From: Hibiscus mutabilis
Lineage: Eukaryota; Streptophyta; Magnoliopsida; Malvales; Malvaceae
Length of the DNA stretch: 64,000 nucleotides
Reading direction: 5' to 3'
Assembly (NCBI GenBank): GCA_019671005.1
Contig: CM033724.1
Coordinates: forward strand, 20,995,786 to 21,059,785
Of the stretch, positions 34,214-47,884 are shown piece after piece (within the stretch, counting starts at the first letter, position 1; each line of letters starts with the position of its first letter). Under the pieces are notes generated by a model. The model did not search any database. It had not been told where the DNA came from and was given only the letters and a program-made list of their open reading frames with translations. A program made the translations under genes and the position numbers.

Positions 34214-36087
34214 TGTAACATAAACTCATTCATTTTCCTTTATTCAAATCATGCTCATAGCATTTAAAGCAATGGTAGCATATCATGCTTACTCATTTAA
34301 ACTCAACCTCATGTCTATGCAACATGGTAAACACAATCTAATTGTATCATAACAGTAAGTTTTACCCTCATGCGTTGCATTTTATCAAATCAATTCTATA
34401 CTCAAATAATATTACTCTTGGCAACTACGGCATATCATTTTGGAAACTTGTATCGGTGCACGTAGGCAACCTCGTGCTTGATAAATCATAACATATCAAA
34501 TAGTGATGCATAAAAATAGAAATACTTTCACCTCAGGCTTTCAAATCAAGTTGATGTAAACATACTTTCAAAATTACAAATATTCGAATGACGAAATTAA
34601 GAAAACTTACTTCTAAACTTAACTAAGCTTGCTAGGCTTTAACTAAACCTCCAAACCAATAATTAAAACCTCCTTATAGTACCAAAACACATTTGCACTC
34701 ACTAACTCGCTATCGTCTCGATGTCAATGCCTCGACGCCTAACCGAAAAATCGTCCAAATACTTGTCAATCTCCATAAGAAAAATACAATGATCAATATT
34801 AATTGGACCACACAAAGATAATCACTTTATTAAAATACCCCATGACACATTTACGAACTAAAACCGAAAATTCTCTTTTACATCCCACGAACCAAAACAG
34901 TAACTATTGAATTTATAAATCCACCTTTGTTTAATCTCCCTTTTTTTTTCCACCCACTCCTGCTACAGTGGAATCAATCCAATTTCATTTTCCTTTTTTT
35001 TATTTCATTCAATGCATAATTGCATGCTCCCAGGGATGGCTGCAGCAGCCTGTCCAGAGCGCAAATCCCCTGTTCACGCCCCTGTTTCACACAGTTCGAA
35101 AGCCTTTTAATTTCTTTTTTTAGCTTCTTACAAAAATTCCATCAAATACATATGGTGCATCTAATATGTGATTCACTAATTAAATCGTCCATTCTACTAA
35201 TCACCCTATTGAAGAACCTAAATCTAAATTTAACCAACTCAATTAATTCCGATACCAATTTTATAAAATTGATGTTAGAATTCATCTTACCCAAAAGATT
35301 AACTTTCCAATCAATTAAAACATCTTGATTTTATCTATCAAATCACAATCACTCATTTATCATCCAAGAAACCAAATAAATCAAATAAAATTTGTTTTAA
35401 TTCATAAACTCCAATAGAAATGATAGATAATCAATTAAAAACAATTAGAGAACCTTTAAAAATCAAAAGCTTACCCAATTGATATGAAAATGGAAGTTGA
35501 AAACATTGTTCTCCATTTGAACATGAATTCAAAGAAGATTTAGTGAAGACTACTAGCTCTTGCTAGATTTGTTGATTAGAAATCATTTAGGATATAAAAG
35601 AAATGAAAATCAAGAAGAGAAATCAATATTCTTTAAATTGTGTTTAGCAAATTCAAGAGAGAAAATGAGAGAAAAGCTTAGACATGTTTTTCATCTTTTA
35701 AAAAATAATAATCGTCATCTTCTTTTTTTTAAAATGATAGGGAAAAGATATATTAATAATTGGTTTAATAATTCCAATAAAATATCTCTTTAATTCCTTT
35801 TTACAATATTGTCATCACTAATATTTTATAACTATTGTAAAATAGTCACTTTTTAATTTAATATTAAATCGACCCATTTAAGAATTACTCAAAACTAAAT
35901 TCCATCCTTTAATAAATTCATTAAATATATTTTTAAAAATATTTGCCATGATAAATTTATCAAAAACCAATTTAATCAATCCACATTATTTTTCGGAATT
36001 AATTAATTAGCTAAAGCCTAATCCAAAATTCCAACCCGATTCTGATAATTCACCCGAATTTCTTACCTGTTTTTTGAGATGTTATAA
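34214..36087 (-). repeat. LTR W: 3' LTR of another minus-strand chromovirus
   Basis: The plus strand starts TGTAACATAAAC. The right end is defined by a polypurine tract on the minus strand (AAAGGGGGAGAG) immediately before TTATAACATC, a mutated LTR start. The codons before the tract read NFEDKISFKGGE, the usual end of a Tekay polyprotein. LTR family differs from A/C/D. No open frame of note. Confidence 0.62.
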
Positions 36088-36101
36088 CTCTCCCCCTTTA
36101 A
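36088..36101 (-). promoter_or_regulatory. Polypurine tract of element W
   Basis: Minus strand TAAAGGGGGAGAG, within the last codons (KGGE) of a gypsy polyprotein. Confidence 0.75.
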
Positions 36102-39100
36102 AAGAAATTTTGTCCTCGAAATTCGCCTAAGGGAAACAATACATATACAGATCTTCCTTCATCCAACAACTTTCTTGATCCCCACTTATACCGCATAACT
36201 TCCACAAATTCAATCGCCTCAATAAGCAACACCTAGTTGCCAAAGACTTAATCAGAACATCCCTTACCAATGGTAAAACCAACAATTCTCAACTTCCTCT
36301 TTGCGGGGGACAATAAGCAAAAGATCAAACAAACTTCGTCACATAAACTTAGGCAAATCATCAATTACACATTTGAGCTCAAAACCATCTTGAGACAACA
36401 TATCAAAGAACCAGTTTTCCCATTTATCTACATATCCTCTATTAAAATTTGATTTAGTAAACCAGTACGAACTATTATATACAACCTTCACCTTTGAGAA
36501 AAGCCGAGAACTACTCAATCACCCACATGATATCCGATTTCTCTTCGTCTCAATCCATATAAAACTTATCTTATTTCTACTCCCATATCAACATCAATTT
36601 ACCGAAAATTGCCTTTAGCATACTTTGACCCTTTGTAACCTCAAATCAACCTTCAAAATCAATTTCAACTCAAAATTCATTACAACAATCTTCAAATAAT
36701 TCCAACAATAGTAGCTAACAACAAAAGTTCCTTTTAACCATACATCAACCATAACCCATGGAGCACAACTATCTTGATTAGTCAATTAAACTAAATCCGG
36801 GATCAAAATTGTAAAAATGATTTTAGATTATTATCAACCAATAAGAAATAATTAGTACCTATTAGAAATTATTAGGTTTGAACAATCTAACCATAATTTT
36901 GTTCTTAAAACCATTACAAACCAATTAAACCCAATTAAATTCATTTTAATCACAAACGTTAATAGAAACAACAGATTAAGGATGCAAAGCGTGTGGAATG
37001 TCAATAAGAAACCATAGCTAACCTTGCTTGATAGGAGTACAACCAAAATGAGCTTCCCCTTGTATTCTAACGTGGAAATCATTGTTGACCAAAATCCACC
37101 GATTCACTCAAGTTTAAAAATCATTTGGATGAAAAATATATTAGAATTGAGATCGAAAATCAATTGATCACTGAAAACATTTTTAGAAAAATAAAAGATA
37201 CGAAAATAATTTTTTTAGTAGAGATAAAATTTAAAGAATCCGGGTTTTAAAGAAAATATTAAGCATCAATAGTAGTTTTTAAAAAAAAAAAAAATGAGTT
37301 GTTAAAATACAAAGGGTGAAATTTCTCCATAATGATTTTTAGCATGTGTCCCTTTTCTATTTAATTCACAAAAATCACTTTCAAACGAAATTGTCTTTAT
37401 CTCTCTTTTTTCAAATGTCATCGAAACACAATTTGTGTTACTTAATAAACCAATTAAATAACCTTCCAAAACATTAGCCATGACCAATTTACTAAATTCA
37501 TTTTAAAACACAATTGATTATTAACCTAGAATTAATTAACAAACTAATCTCAAATGGAACTCAACAAACGTGTAAATCAATTGAACATTTCTTGTCTTAA
37601 TTTCACTAACCGTGAAATAATCTTAGAAGATTCTTCAGCAAATTTCGATAACAATCAATCGGACCCAAAAAAACATGTACTTCTAACACCAACATTGGTT
37701 GCTTCAAATCCCGAACAAATCCAACTTCCAAGAATCAATCTTTAACACCTTCTATAATCTATTAGACCCCAAAGAACCTCCTTTCTAGAGAACCTACATA
37801 AGCTACCTTGCTTACACCATAACTTCGTCAGGCCTCCGAAAAGTCATCCATAAGTGTGAACATATGTATGCATGGTTACTTATATGCCCTCATAGATTTC
37901 TATGTATATGTATGCAAAACCTCTAATGTTATGCCCAAATGTATGCATGTATTGACATATTTAAATATATACATATAAGTGTTTATGCATTGTGCATGTT
38001 TAACTATTCACGCTTACTAATATCATTCTCAGAACCAATATTCCTTTCAACATGCCAAAACTCGCACCTACCCAACTATGGAACAACCATTCGCTTTGCT
38101 ACAAATGCCTACTATACAAATGTTGGTTGTCGATCAAGATCCTTTTTAGAACCATTGTACACGAAAATACCACCATTTTCTACTCAGGAACCCAAGTATT
38201 CTCAGAATGCTTGTCACATTGCAACCTCGAATGCTACTAATGCATTCGCCTTCTACATGACACAACTATAAACCCTTACCAACCAAACAGTCTTAAACAC
38301 CATTATCATTAACAACCACGTTAGTGCTTCAAAAAATAGAAATTTCGGTCAAACATATCCATAAACCAACGTTTTTCACAATTATATTCTCAACTCATAT
38401 ATTTCCTTAATGCCCATCAACACGACGCAAAAAGGATTCGAAAGTCACACCAACATACCTCTCAATACTGAACTTAACTTTAAAAACATAAGACAACATG
38501 GAAAACTTCCTCAAAAGCATTCTGGAAAAGAATTCTTGAACAACACAGACATTCAGAACCCGAAGATCCATATACCCAAGATTACCACATAAGCCAAAAA
38601 TCTCATCAAACATAATTCGGTCATTATTGGATAAACTCCATCGCAAAAATCAACTCCAATCTTTAAAACTTCAACACGCTCAAAAACAACTACCTTCAAT
38701 TAATATACATAATTGTGTGAAGCCAAAATCCACCAGTCGATGTAATATGGAAATGAAAAGAAAATTACACGACCTTTCCTTAACAATCAACATCACTAGT
38801 CAGGTTTTGATCCTGGTACATCAACTTTCTTACTTGATGCATGCATCATAACCTTATCCAATTAAACAATTCAAAATTCTCATAAGAATCTCAACTGAAG
38901 CTTTCTCAAGCATACTTTACGAATCTTGATATTACGATCAAGCATATGACACCTTACGGTGTACTCATTTCCATTTACATAACTTCACTAACTTCTTATC
39001 CATAAAATTCATAACATTAACATTGATGGTAATAATCACTTTTAATGTCCGAAATAGTGAACCAACACCACCTAGAAACTCATGAACAAGGACAACATCA

Positions 39101-39461
39101 CTCAAGATCGAAGACCAATATTAATTATTCTCTATCGAAGACCAAGTTAACTCAACATTGGAAATCACTTTTCTTATATTATCAATAACCCAGACCATGT
39201 TTACTAAGCTTGGAAGTAACTACTAAATAAATCATTTCTCATTTAAAATCAAATTCATTACCAATGTTTAAACCTGACAGCTAGGGTGTCTCGGTAAGTG
39301 ACCCAGACAAACTTGTAAAACCCTTTTCAAAAACATTTGTAACAGGCAATGTACTCTTGATTAACCCTAACATAAGCAATTAACAATATGAACACATACG
39401 AATACATTTATCAAATTTCTCAAAGTAACCAAATTTAATTATATTGTTTTGAGGTTATGAA
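36102..39461 (-). other. Internal DNA of W and/or Z, no readable domains
   Basis: About 3.4 kb between the W polypurine tract and the Z primer site. A single intact element would show pol here, but I find no RT, RNase H, integrase or gag motif on either strand beyond the FEDKISF codons at 36100-36135. Short open frames (for example at 37554-37745 and 38407-38646) have no recognisable domain. Either very old internal sequence or a non-coding interior. Since the flanking LTRs (W and D) differ in family, at least two elements must meet within it. Confidence 0.45.
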
Positions 39462-39477
39462 CCTGGCTCTAATACCA
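39462..39477 (-). promoter_or_regulatory. Element Z PBS, initiator tRNA-Met
   Basis: The minus strand reads TGGTATTAGAGCCAGG, one change from TGGTATCAGAGCCAGG, five bases from LTR D. Confidence 0.82.
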
Positions 39478-39482
39478 CCAAG

Positions 39483-40316
39483 TGTAACCCCCTCGATCTG
39501 GCCTAGTTACTAGACCCGAATCAAGAAAATCACATTAGTTTGCCGAAGCAAACCTGACCTAACTTATCCAAAATTAGGTCCATTTTTTCCTTTTATCTTA
39601 TCTAGATGCATTGTTAAGTCCTAAAGAGTGCAAAAAGGTAGTGTTTCAAACTTTATTCGATACAGACGTCGATAAGGCACTCAATTGCAAAATGAGCACT
39701 TAAGTGACCAAAATGAAAATATGAATAATTACAAGGAATTATACATATTTCAAGTTACCCATACTTAGTTAATCATATTTCATGCTAGCATGTCGATTTT
39801 CAGCTCAAATGAATCACAATTAAGCATCCAATCTACAAAATCATGAATTAAGGATTAAATCATAAAACTGCCAAAATACAGGGAGTAACACACTTTTAAA
39901 AGCATATTACTGTAACTAACTACACTATAAGCATGCTTGAAAAATCTTAGGTCAAACGGACATCATTTACTTATTCAATTGATGTATGAACATACGATGA
40001 CCAACATGCAAAGAATGTAAACTTGGTAAACCTATTAATCGAATTAACTACTGGCCGCACTGGGACACAGAATACCGTATTGGTATACAAAAACATCAAA
40101 GCAAATATTAGAATTTGGTACACAATAGGGCATACCAGTACTTAGTTACACGTATCGAAACCTGGTCATGCGTACCGGTACCCATATGCAATACTCGTCA
40201 CTGGAGTGACCCTGCGTACCAGTACTGAACACTGAGCTTACCAATACTGGCTACTCCAAAATGCACTTGAGGGGTTTTGAATCCTAAATAGAACATATTG
40301 AAAATACTTACAAACA
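39483..40316 (-). repeat. LTR D: truncated 5' LTR of element Z (family of A and C)
   Basis: The plus strand begins TGTAACCCCCTCGATCTGG, reverse of the A/C LTR end, and shares AAGTCCTAAR and ATACTTAGTTAATCATATTTCA blocks. It is cut at about 40316, where LTR sequence of element V starts. Confidence 0.78.
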
Positions 40317-41399
40317 ACCTAATGACCAATTGGGACTAAGCGTATCGGCACGGTCAACCGTGCCGGTACCAAAATTGATTGCTGGAATTTATCTATGCAT
40401 GGCAAATCGGTATGATACCTAAGTGTATTGGTATTGACCCGCGTACCAGTACCAAAATGGTTACTAAAATTGGAGAATATGCAAGCGTACCGGTATGGTA
40501 CCCTTGAGTACTGGTACAGATGACAATTAAGTTAGTTATGACCTAATCTAGTTTCAAAATCCTTACATTTTAGTCCCAATTAAACATGTATCAATTGGTT
40601 GAGTTATTTATGCCCTAATAAGCTAAAAATTAACAAATAAGCATGATTTATCATGAACTTCAAGAATGTGTCCTTAATGTCTAAAAAGGACCACAGATTT
40701 ACATATGTTTACAAATCAGTCCCTAATTGGTGATATATTAATTGTATGAGTTATAGATCTTCAAATGGGTTAGAAATTTACCAGTAAGTGTACTAAGGCA
40801 AGAATTACTCGTATATAGCTTAAAATTTGAAAAATGTCATAAGTACTAAAATCTTTGCAATTTAGTGTCTAAACCTTGAATTCTTTGCAAAATGACCCCT
40901 AAGCATGAAATCAAGTTTGATATGATTATTTTTATGACATGCATGATAAGAATCTTGTGATTGCCTTTTGTTTACAGTAATAAAGTATGAATTATGAAAT
41001 CGTGTGAATAATGATATTGTATGTTTTATTAATTTACGTTTGGTCCCTAATTGGGGATTAAGATCACGGGGTCAATAATTAAATTGAGTTTATACAGTTA
41101 AATTCAGAGAAAGGGTATAAGGTTAAAGATGAAATATGATAAGTCCATTAATTTTTAAATATTTATGCTTTAGTCCTTGAACTTTGTAACTTTTGTAAAA
41201 TGATCATTAAAGATTAAATCAGTATTGCTAAGAATACGATATATATTAATTAATGCTTTGCTTAGAATTATGCATGTTATGGTTTATGTTCGACTTTGAT
41301 TTTATTTGTTTTAAATGATCGATTTCTCTGATTCATTGTTTTATTTTCTGGTGACACTTTCGATCTGATTTCCTTTCAGACTAGGTAAGGGGTGTTACA
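40317..41399 (+). repeat. Truncated 5' LTR of element V
   Basis: Homologous to 44545-45637, starting at GACCAATTGGGACTAAGC and ending GGGGTGTTACA. The first two thirds of the LTR are missing. Includes a cluster of ACCGGTAC-type motifs at 40340-40530. Confidence 0.85.
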
Positions 41400-41403
41400 T
41401 TTG

Positions 41404-41420
41404 TGGTATCAGAGTTAGAG
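41404..41420 (+). promoter_or_regulatory. Element V PBS, initiator tRNA-Met
   Basis: TGGTATCAGAGTTAGAG, four bases after the LTR end. Confidence 0.9.
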
Positions 41421-41443
41421 TTTAGTCGATTCTAGTACTAAAC
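41420..41443 (+). ncRNA. Post-PBS hairpin of element V
   Basis: GTTTAGT, a ten-base loop CGATTCTAGT, then ACTAAAC: a perfect seven-pair stem at the start of the leader RNA. Element T has the same hairpin with a paired change (see 58444-58468). Packaging or dimerisation role is only a guess. Confidence 0.55.
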
Positions 41444-41896
41444 TAAAGTTTATTGTATGTCTGCATTTTACATATGTCAGGTAGGAGTTTAAGTTTGTAT
41501 AATATTTATGAATTGCAGCTGATACGTTCTCATTATTTTTGTATTGACTTTCAAGACATTGATTAAACTCTTGGAGTCAGTAATTTAGATTATGATGATA
41601 TAAAGGAAGAGTAAGTTATTCCAAATCTTCCAATTCTGAGTATTCTTTTGACATATTCAGAAATGCCCTCGGCTATAGAACAAGTTATTTTGAATATCTT
41701 GTTAAGCAAGTGGATTCCGAATCTTTAATTCAAGACATTTCTCGATAAAAATTCGTAAGGCATGTTTAAGATCATAGAGTTCCGTAATTTTCCTCCGTTA
41801 ATTGGAACTAAGAGGAAACATCCTCCAGATTCCAAACCCTTTGTAAAACACATGGCAAGATCACTCTGATTAATGACAAGATTCAGGCTCCCTTTG

Positions 41897-41959
<63 letters not shown>

Positions 41960-42199
41960 CAAGCCTGAATAAAAGGAAATTCAATATTTAATAAGTAGTC
42001 TATCCGAACACAGTTAAAATCATAAGGTGTCATGTGATTCTATATTCTATAAGTATGGATTTGATTTGTCTTATGAATTCCAAATCAAGTCAGTAGAAGA
42101 ATAGTCTAATTTGATTTATGAAAGTTCCTTTAAAGGACCGCAAGCATGAAAGTTGGTAATTTTTTTCTTTGCTTTGATGAAAATTTGAAGACGAATTTT
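41444..42199 (+). other. Non-coding interior of element V
   Basis: Only about 0.8 kb separates PBS and polypurine tract. It has no gag or pol motif and includes a long TAA microsatellite. V is a large internal deletion or a non-autonomous derivative. Confidence 0.65.
41899..41957. repeat. (TAA)n microsatellite, about 19 units
   Basis: Uninterrupted TAA repeat, 59 bp. Confidence 0.97.
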
Positions 42200-42213
42200 T
42201 TAAGGAGGAGAAT
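42200..42213 (+). promoter_or_regulatory. Polypurine tract of element V
   Basis: TTAAGGAGGAGAAT directly before TGTAACACCCC. Confidence 0.85.
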
Positions 42214-45200
42214 TGTAACACCCCGAAAATCGGCCTAGTCGGATGTTGACTTCTGATAATCGAAAATTTATTTTTCGACAGTTTAAACTAAGAAAATAAA
42301 ATGATTAAAAATGATTAATTTGATGAATAATAAGATTTCAAGTCTAAGTCAAATGTTTAAAGAATAAAGACTAATTTGTAAAGTTGTGAAGCATTAAGTC
42401 ATAAGTGTAAGATATGAAAGAATGGAATGACTAAATGTAGAACTAGACCATTCAGTGATTAAATTGCAAGAATTGAAAATATGCTTAATGGCTAAATTAC
42501 AAGAAAGTAAAGTTAAGTGACTAAAGAGTAAACAAGGAAAAAAGTTAATGGCTAATTGAACCATAAGGTTTCTTCATATGAAGGAAAGGTAATTGAAGGA
42601 TTTGAAGTGTAATTTAACCATTTTTTATGGTTAGTCACTATGATAGGCGAAGACACCATAATTTGAAGGAATATCCAATTAAGGAAAATTGGAATTAAAA
42701 ACCAAAATTGGTTTGGCTATTTCGGGGGTACTGGAAGAAAGAGAGAAACTAGACAATATTATTTTCTTCTACCCCAATCCTTCACGCCATGAATAGAAAT
42801 TTATGTACTCAAATACTTGAATTTTGATTCCTCACAAGTTGGGCAATATTTCCGTAATTTAGATACATATTCGATCAAGTTATGGTTATGAAGTCTACGT
42901 TTCAACAATGGAAACGAAGGAGGATAAAGTTCAGTCTAGCATTTCAGATTGTTCTGTGGTTTCAGTATATCGGTGAGTGTAGTTTGTGCCATGGGACTGG
43001 TTAGATGCCATCCCTTTTTGCATTGTTCATTATTTTGTTAAGCTTTTATTGAGACAAGGACAAGCTCACATATGACGCATGATGAAAATCCGTGGTTGGT
43101 AAGCATTGGTAAGTTTAATGATTTTATTGTTATCGACAATATTGAATAAGTTAAGTAATGATTAATATGTGTACCATTGGCATATACGTTGAATCCTTGG
43201 ATATGGATAGCCATTGGATACAATTGGCATGCCATAGAATTCATTGAGCTCATATAGGGGTTGACTACGGTCCTTGGGTTGAGACACTTTATTGGTGATG
43301 TTGACGGGATGTATGTGTTTTTGGCTATTGGCGATGTGGAGGATTAGACCGGTTATTGAGTTATTGGCTTGGCGATGATGGTGAAATTCGTGTATCCTCT
43401 AGTTACTATGATCCAAGGATAAAGATAACCTAAAACTATTTATTCATGATTTATATACGTACATGAAATATGAACATGCACGGTTATTTTGTTAGCATGA
43501 CATCGCATAGAACTTACATGGAAACATGTATTATAGCAAGATTCATGATCATTGGTGCCACCTTTAGTTTTGTTAATAATATATACCTGTAATTTGTTAC
43601 ATGATATTTTATTAAAATTAAGAATACTACCTCACTAAGCTTTATGAGCTTACCATGTCTCTTTGTATGAATTTCAGGTCCTAAGACTATGTTCGTGTTT
43701 GGAAATGTGTTTAGAGGTTGCAAATCACTCTTAAGGCAATGAGTAAGTTTTCTTTAATAAACTCCTAGATGGTGGCATATGAAACAAGCATGCTAGTTGC
43801 ATTAAGGTTTTCAATCGTCAATAATAACATGATCAATTGATATGGATAAACTATATATAGTATTATGTATCATCATGAAAGATTAGTTAAAATTTATATT
43901 AGTAAAATAAGTGAAGGAATACTAGAATGGTTATAATTCAAATGAATTAAATGGATTCTGATGTGATAAGTTATGTTAATGTTCCGATGTCAAGTTTATG
44001 TTATGTATGATGTGTGTGACAAGATTCATGGAATGGCATGTATGATGAAGCTAACGATTTGTTAATAAAGGAAGGTTAAGTGATAAGTTTATAATGTGTT
44101 AGACTTATGTAGTATGATAATTAATAAGATAAGCTGGTATAGCATATTTGAATCTTAACTATAATATAGAAGTTAGGAAAGTGGCAGATTTGGTCTAAAA
44201 CTATATGTATGATAATTAATAAGATACGCTGGTATAGTATATTTGAATCTTAACAAGTGTGGAATCATAGAAAAATAATTAGGGAGGTTTTCAAACCTAT
44301 GTGATATGGACTTGAGCAAGTTTCATGAAAAAGGGATCTAATGGCCCTTACAAGGCTAAATCAAGCAAAAGCATACTAAAATATTCATAGACATGATGTA
44401 TAGTTAGTTTAACATGTTGGAAGTTTGGTGTATAAGTTTGAAATGGTTTGAACATGTTTTGATCAGGTTTCGAATCAAAATTGATTTTGAAAACTACAAT
44501 TTGGTGCAGAGCGTATCAGTACCCTATCGTACAACAAGACAAAAAATGACCAATTGGGACTAAGCTTATCGGTACGGTCAACCGTACCATTACCAAAATT
44601 AATTACTGGAATTTATCTGTGCATGGCTTACCGATACGATACTTAAGTGTATTGGTATCGACCCTCGTACCGATACCAAAAATGGTTGCTGGAATTGGAG
44701 AATATGCGAGCGTACCGATATGTTACCCTTGACTACCGGTACGGATGACAGTTAAGTTAGTTATGACCAAATCCAATTTTAGAATCCTTACATTTTAGTC
44801 CCAATTAAACATGTATCAATTGGTTGAATTATTTATGCCCTAAATGAGCTAAAATATGACAAATAGGCATGATTTATCATGCACTTCAAGAATGTGTCCT
44901 TAATGTCTAAAAAGGACCACAAATTTATATATGTTTACAAACCAGTCTCTAATTGGCCAATACATTAATTTTATGACTTGTAGATCTTCAAATATGTTGG
45001 AAATTTGCCAGTAAGTATAATAAGGCATGAATTACTCGTATATAGCTGAAAATCTAGAAAATGTAATAAGTACTAAAATCTTTGCAATTTAGTCTCTAAA
45101 CCTTGAATTGTTTGCAAAATGACGTCTAAGTATGAAAACAAGTTTGATATGATTTGATATGATTATTTTTATGACATGCATGATAAGAATCATGTGATTG

Positions 45201-45637
45201 CCTTTTGTTTACATTAATAAAGTATGAATTATGAAATCGTATGAATTATGATATTATACATTTTATTAATTTATGTTTGGTCCCTAACTGGGGATTAAGA
45301 TCATTGGTTCAATAATTAAATTGAGTTTATATGGTTAAATTGAAAGAAAGGGTATAAGGTTAAAGTTGAAATCTGAGAAATCCATTAATTTCAAAATATT
45401 TATGCTTTAGTCCTTGAACTTTGTAACTTTTGTAAAATGATCCTTAAAGATTAAAATTAGTATTACTAAGAATAAGATCTCTATTAATTAATGCTTTTCT
45501 TAGAATTATGCATGTTATGGTTTTATGTTAGACTTCAATTTGATTTGTTTTAAACGATCGATTGCTCTGATTTGTTGTTTTGTTTTCTGGTGAAACTTCT
45601 GATCCGGTTTCCTTCCATACCAGGTAGGGGTGTTACA
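42214..45637 (+). repeat. 3' LTR of element V (3424 bp)
   Basis: Starts TGTAACACCCCGAAAATCGG and ends GGGGTGTTACA; preceded by a polypurine tract; the last 1.1 kb repeats 40317-41399. Contains an ACCGRTAC cluster at 44510-44760. Near 44100-44260 the phrase ATGATAATTAATAAGATA is repeated about 110 bp apart. No coding region. Confidence 0.9.
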
Positions 45638-46210
45638 ACATAGGTCATAAACTTGCAGCAACTTACTATTTTGGTGTTTTTTTTTTTTCTAATGCCTTAT
45701 GGTGAAATGGGGAAGCTTTACCTAATACTACTACATGAGAGGTTGAGACATGTTTTTATAGAAGTTAAGGTTCAGTTATTGGTCTGAGGTGAGTCGATGT
45801 TGCATTCTTTTGGTGTTGTTGTACTGTCATTTTGGGTGTGATCGAGTTTGGTGTTGTGTTGTATTAGGTCATAAACTTGCAGCAACCTTACTTCAGCTCA
45901 GAAATATATGATTTCCATCATCATAAAAATCAATTCATAAACTTGCAGCAACTTACTATTTTGGTGTTTTTTTTTTCTAATGCCTTTGATTTACCTAATT
46001 TCTTTCTATATTGAGGATGTTGATTCATTTTGGTCTGATTGTTGCATTCTTTTGGTCCATTTTGGGTGTGATCGAGTTTGGTGTTGTGTTGTATTAGGCG
46101 ATTATTTGATCTCATTTCTTTCGTATATTGAGGATGTTGATCTATTTGATTGGTATCCTCTAATTTTGTACCCTTTTGGGATCTTTGCTTTTAGTAATAA
46201 AATCTAATCG
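45638..46210. repeat. Imperfect local direct duplication (about 290 bp period)
   Basis: CATAAACTTGCAGCAACTTA followed by CTATTTTGGTG and a T-run occurs at about 45646 and 45936. GTGATCGAGTTTGGTGTTGT recurs at about 45837 and 46068. A third fragment, CATAAACTTGCAGCAACC, is at about 45869. AT-rich, no gene; nothing links it to a known element. Confidence 0.75.
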
Positions 46211-47842
46211 GCTTAGAAAAAAAACATGTTCATATATCAAAATATTTTATCATGTCTCATTATTACACGTTGGATACGCAGATTCCAATCTTATTACATC
46301 AATTTAGGACTCAAAGAGTCAACTCATGTCCCCTGAATTAGTGTATCCCAAAGCGAACATTCGTACATCGCACCAATCATGCACATTTGAATGGCTTAGC
46401 ATTTGCTTATCTTTCTACTATCCCAAGGATCTCTATTTCCATCTTGAAGCTTGAAAATATAAGAGTGTACTCAATGTTAATTGTAGCCATGGTACCAAGA
46501 GTAACAATAGGGCAATAAATCATAATAACATATTTACTTACTATTTTAATACACATTTTACTGAACATAAATATCATTCTTTCACTTGCAAGATTAACTT
46601 GTCTATTACTCAAATTGATAGGAGTTGTCGTGGGATGTTGGATTCTTCAAACAATTGCTTAGAAGGAAGCCTAGGGCTTTAGGCTCAATGAACAAGGTTA
46701 GGCGTGAGTTCTTGTGATTTCAAGAAGAACTGGTTTGACGTTTCTTAAAACTTTTGTAAAACAAGAACAAAATTTAAAGAAACGAAGTTAAGAATGATTA
46801 TTAGATGTAGAATATGAAATATGAATGAAAAACAAAACAAAAACAAAGTAAAAAGATAGATAAAGATCAAATATAAAAATTCAAATTTGCTTATGAATAT
46901 GGCGTCAATTGAGGTTGTTGTAGAAGATGAAGTTGGGTGATGAATTAGTAGAAGTCCCATTGAATTCTTCAAACCGCAATTAGCTAGGCTATATCCACAA
47001 TCCGGCTCTAACTGACCCTCCTAATCGCATTTGATTAGACAACCCGGAGTGTGAAAATTCTCCCTCACAGAAACTAGTTGAAGAGGACTTATAAGACAAA
47101 AGCTTTTATCAACACTTGCAAGTACTCAAAAAATACTTTTATTATCAAATTAAATACGAAAAAATGGAGGAAGCATCATTATTTTATAGGCGAAGGATGG
47201 CTTCAAATATAACAAAATAACGAATAAAAAATTACAAAGAAATTAACCTTTAGAACTCTAATTTGGGCGGTAGCAATGGAGACCCCTGGATGAGCTTTAA
47301 TCCTATGGTTGAGATGAATTTGGGGGATTTTAATGATGTGAAAATTTTATCCCTTGATCTTGTATCATCTAACGGCTCAGAATGAGTTCAAAGAAGAGTG
47401 TGCAGCAAGTAGGAGTAGGATTTAATCTTCCATTGAATTGGATTTAATACAATCATGTAGGGAAGGTGGCGGCATGAAAGAGGGGCTTGGGTGGCAAATA
47501 TAGGGTTTAAGGCTGATTACATTTTTTAATTATGTAATTAAGGCCTGACATAAAAATGACCTATTTGGGCTTAAAATAAAAATGGCCCAAACTTTATAAT
47601 TTAGTATTGGGTCTAATTATTACAAATAAAACCAACTAATGCACAGACTCTCCTTTAAGGGCTTGAGCGTGTGGAGCATCAACTTGAGCTTGTGTGACTC
47701 AATTCTTAAAAGATGAAGAATGGATCCAAGACTCTCCATAACATGTACTTATCATTTTCATAGAATAACATGTGCATTAAATCAGTAGAAACACTGTTAA
47801 ACTATTTTGGATTTATCTATGCTACGGTGTATTGGATATTGG

Positions 47843-47884
<42 letters not shown>
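47843..47884. repeat. (ATT)n microsatellite, about 14 units
   Basis: Uninterrupted ATT repeat; it creates a Tyr-run in one frame, which is not a gene. Confidence 0.96.

Noticed and set aside
35020..35328. 102-codon plus-strand frame
   Set aside because: Lies inside LTR W against the element's direction, low-complexity composition, no domain.
38407..38646. 79-codon minus-strand frame (MRWSLSNNDRIMF...)
   Set aside because: No recognised domain, short, in degenerate interior DNA; may be chance in AT-rich sequence.
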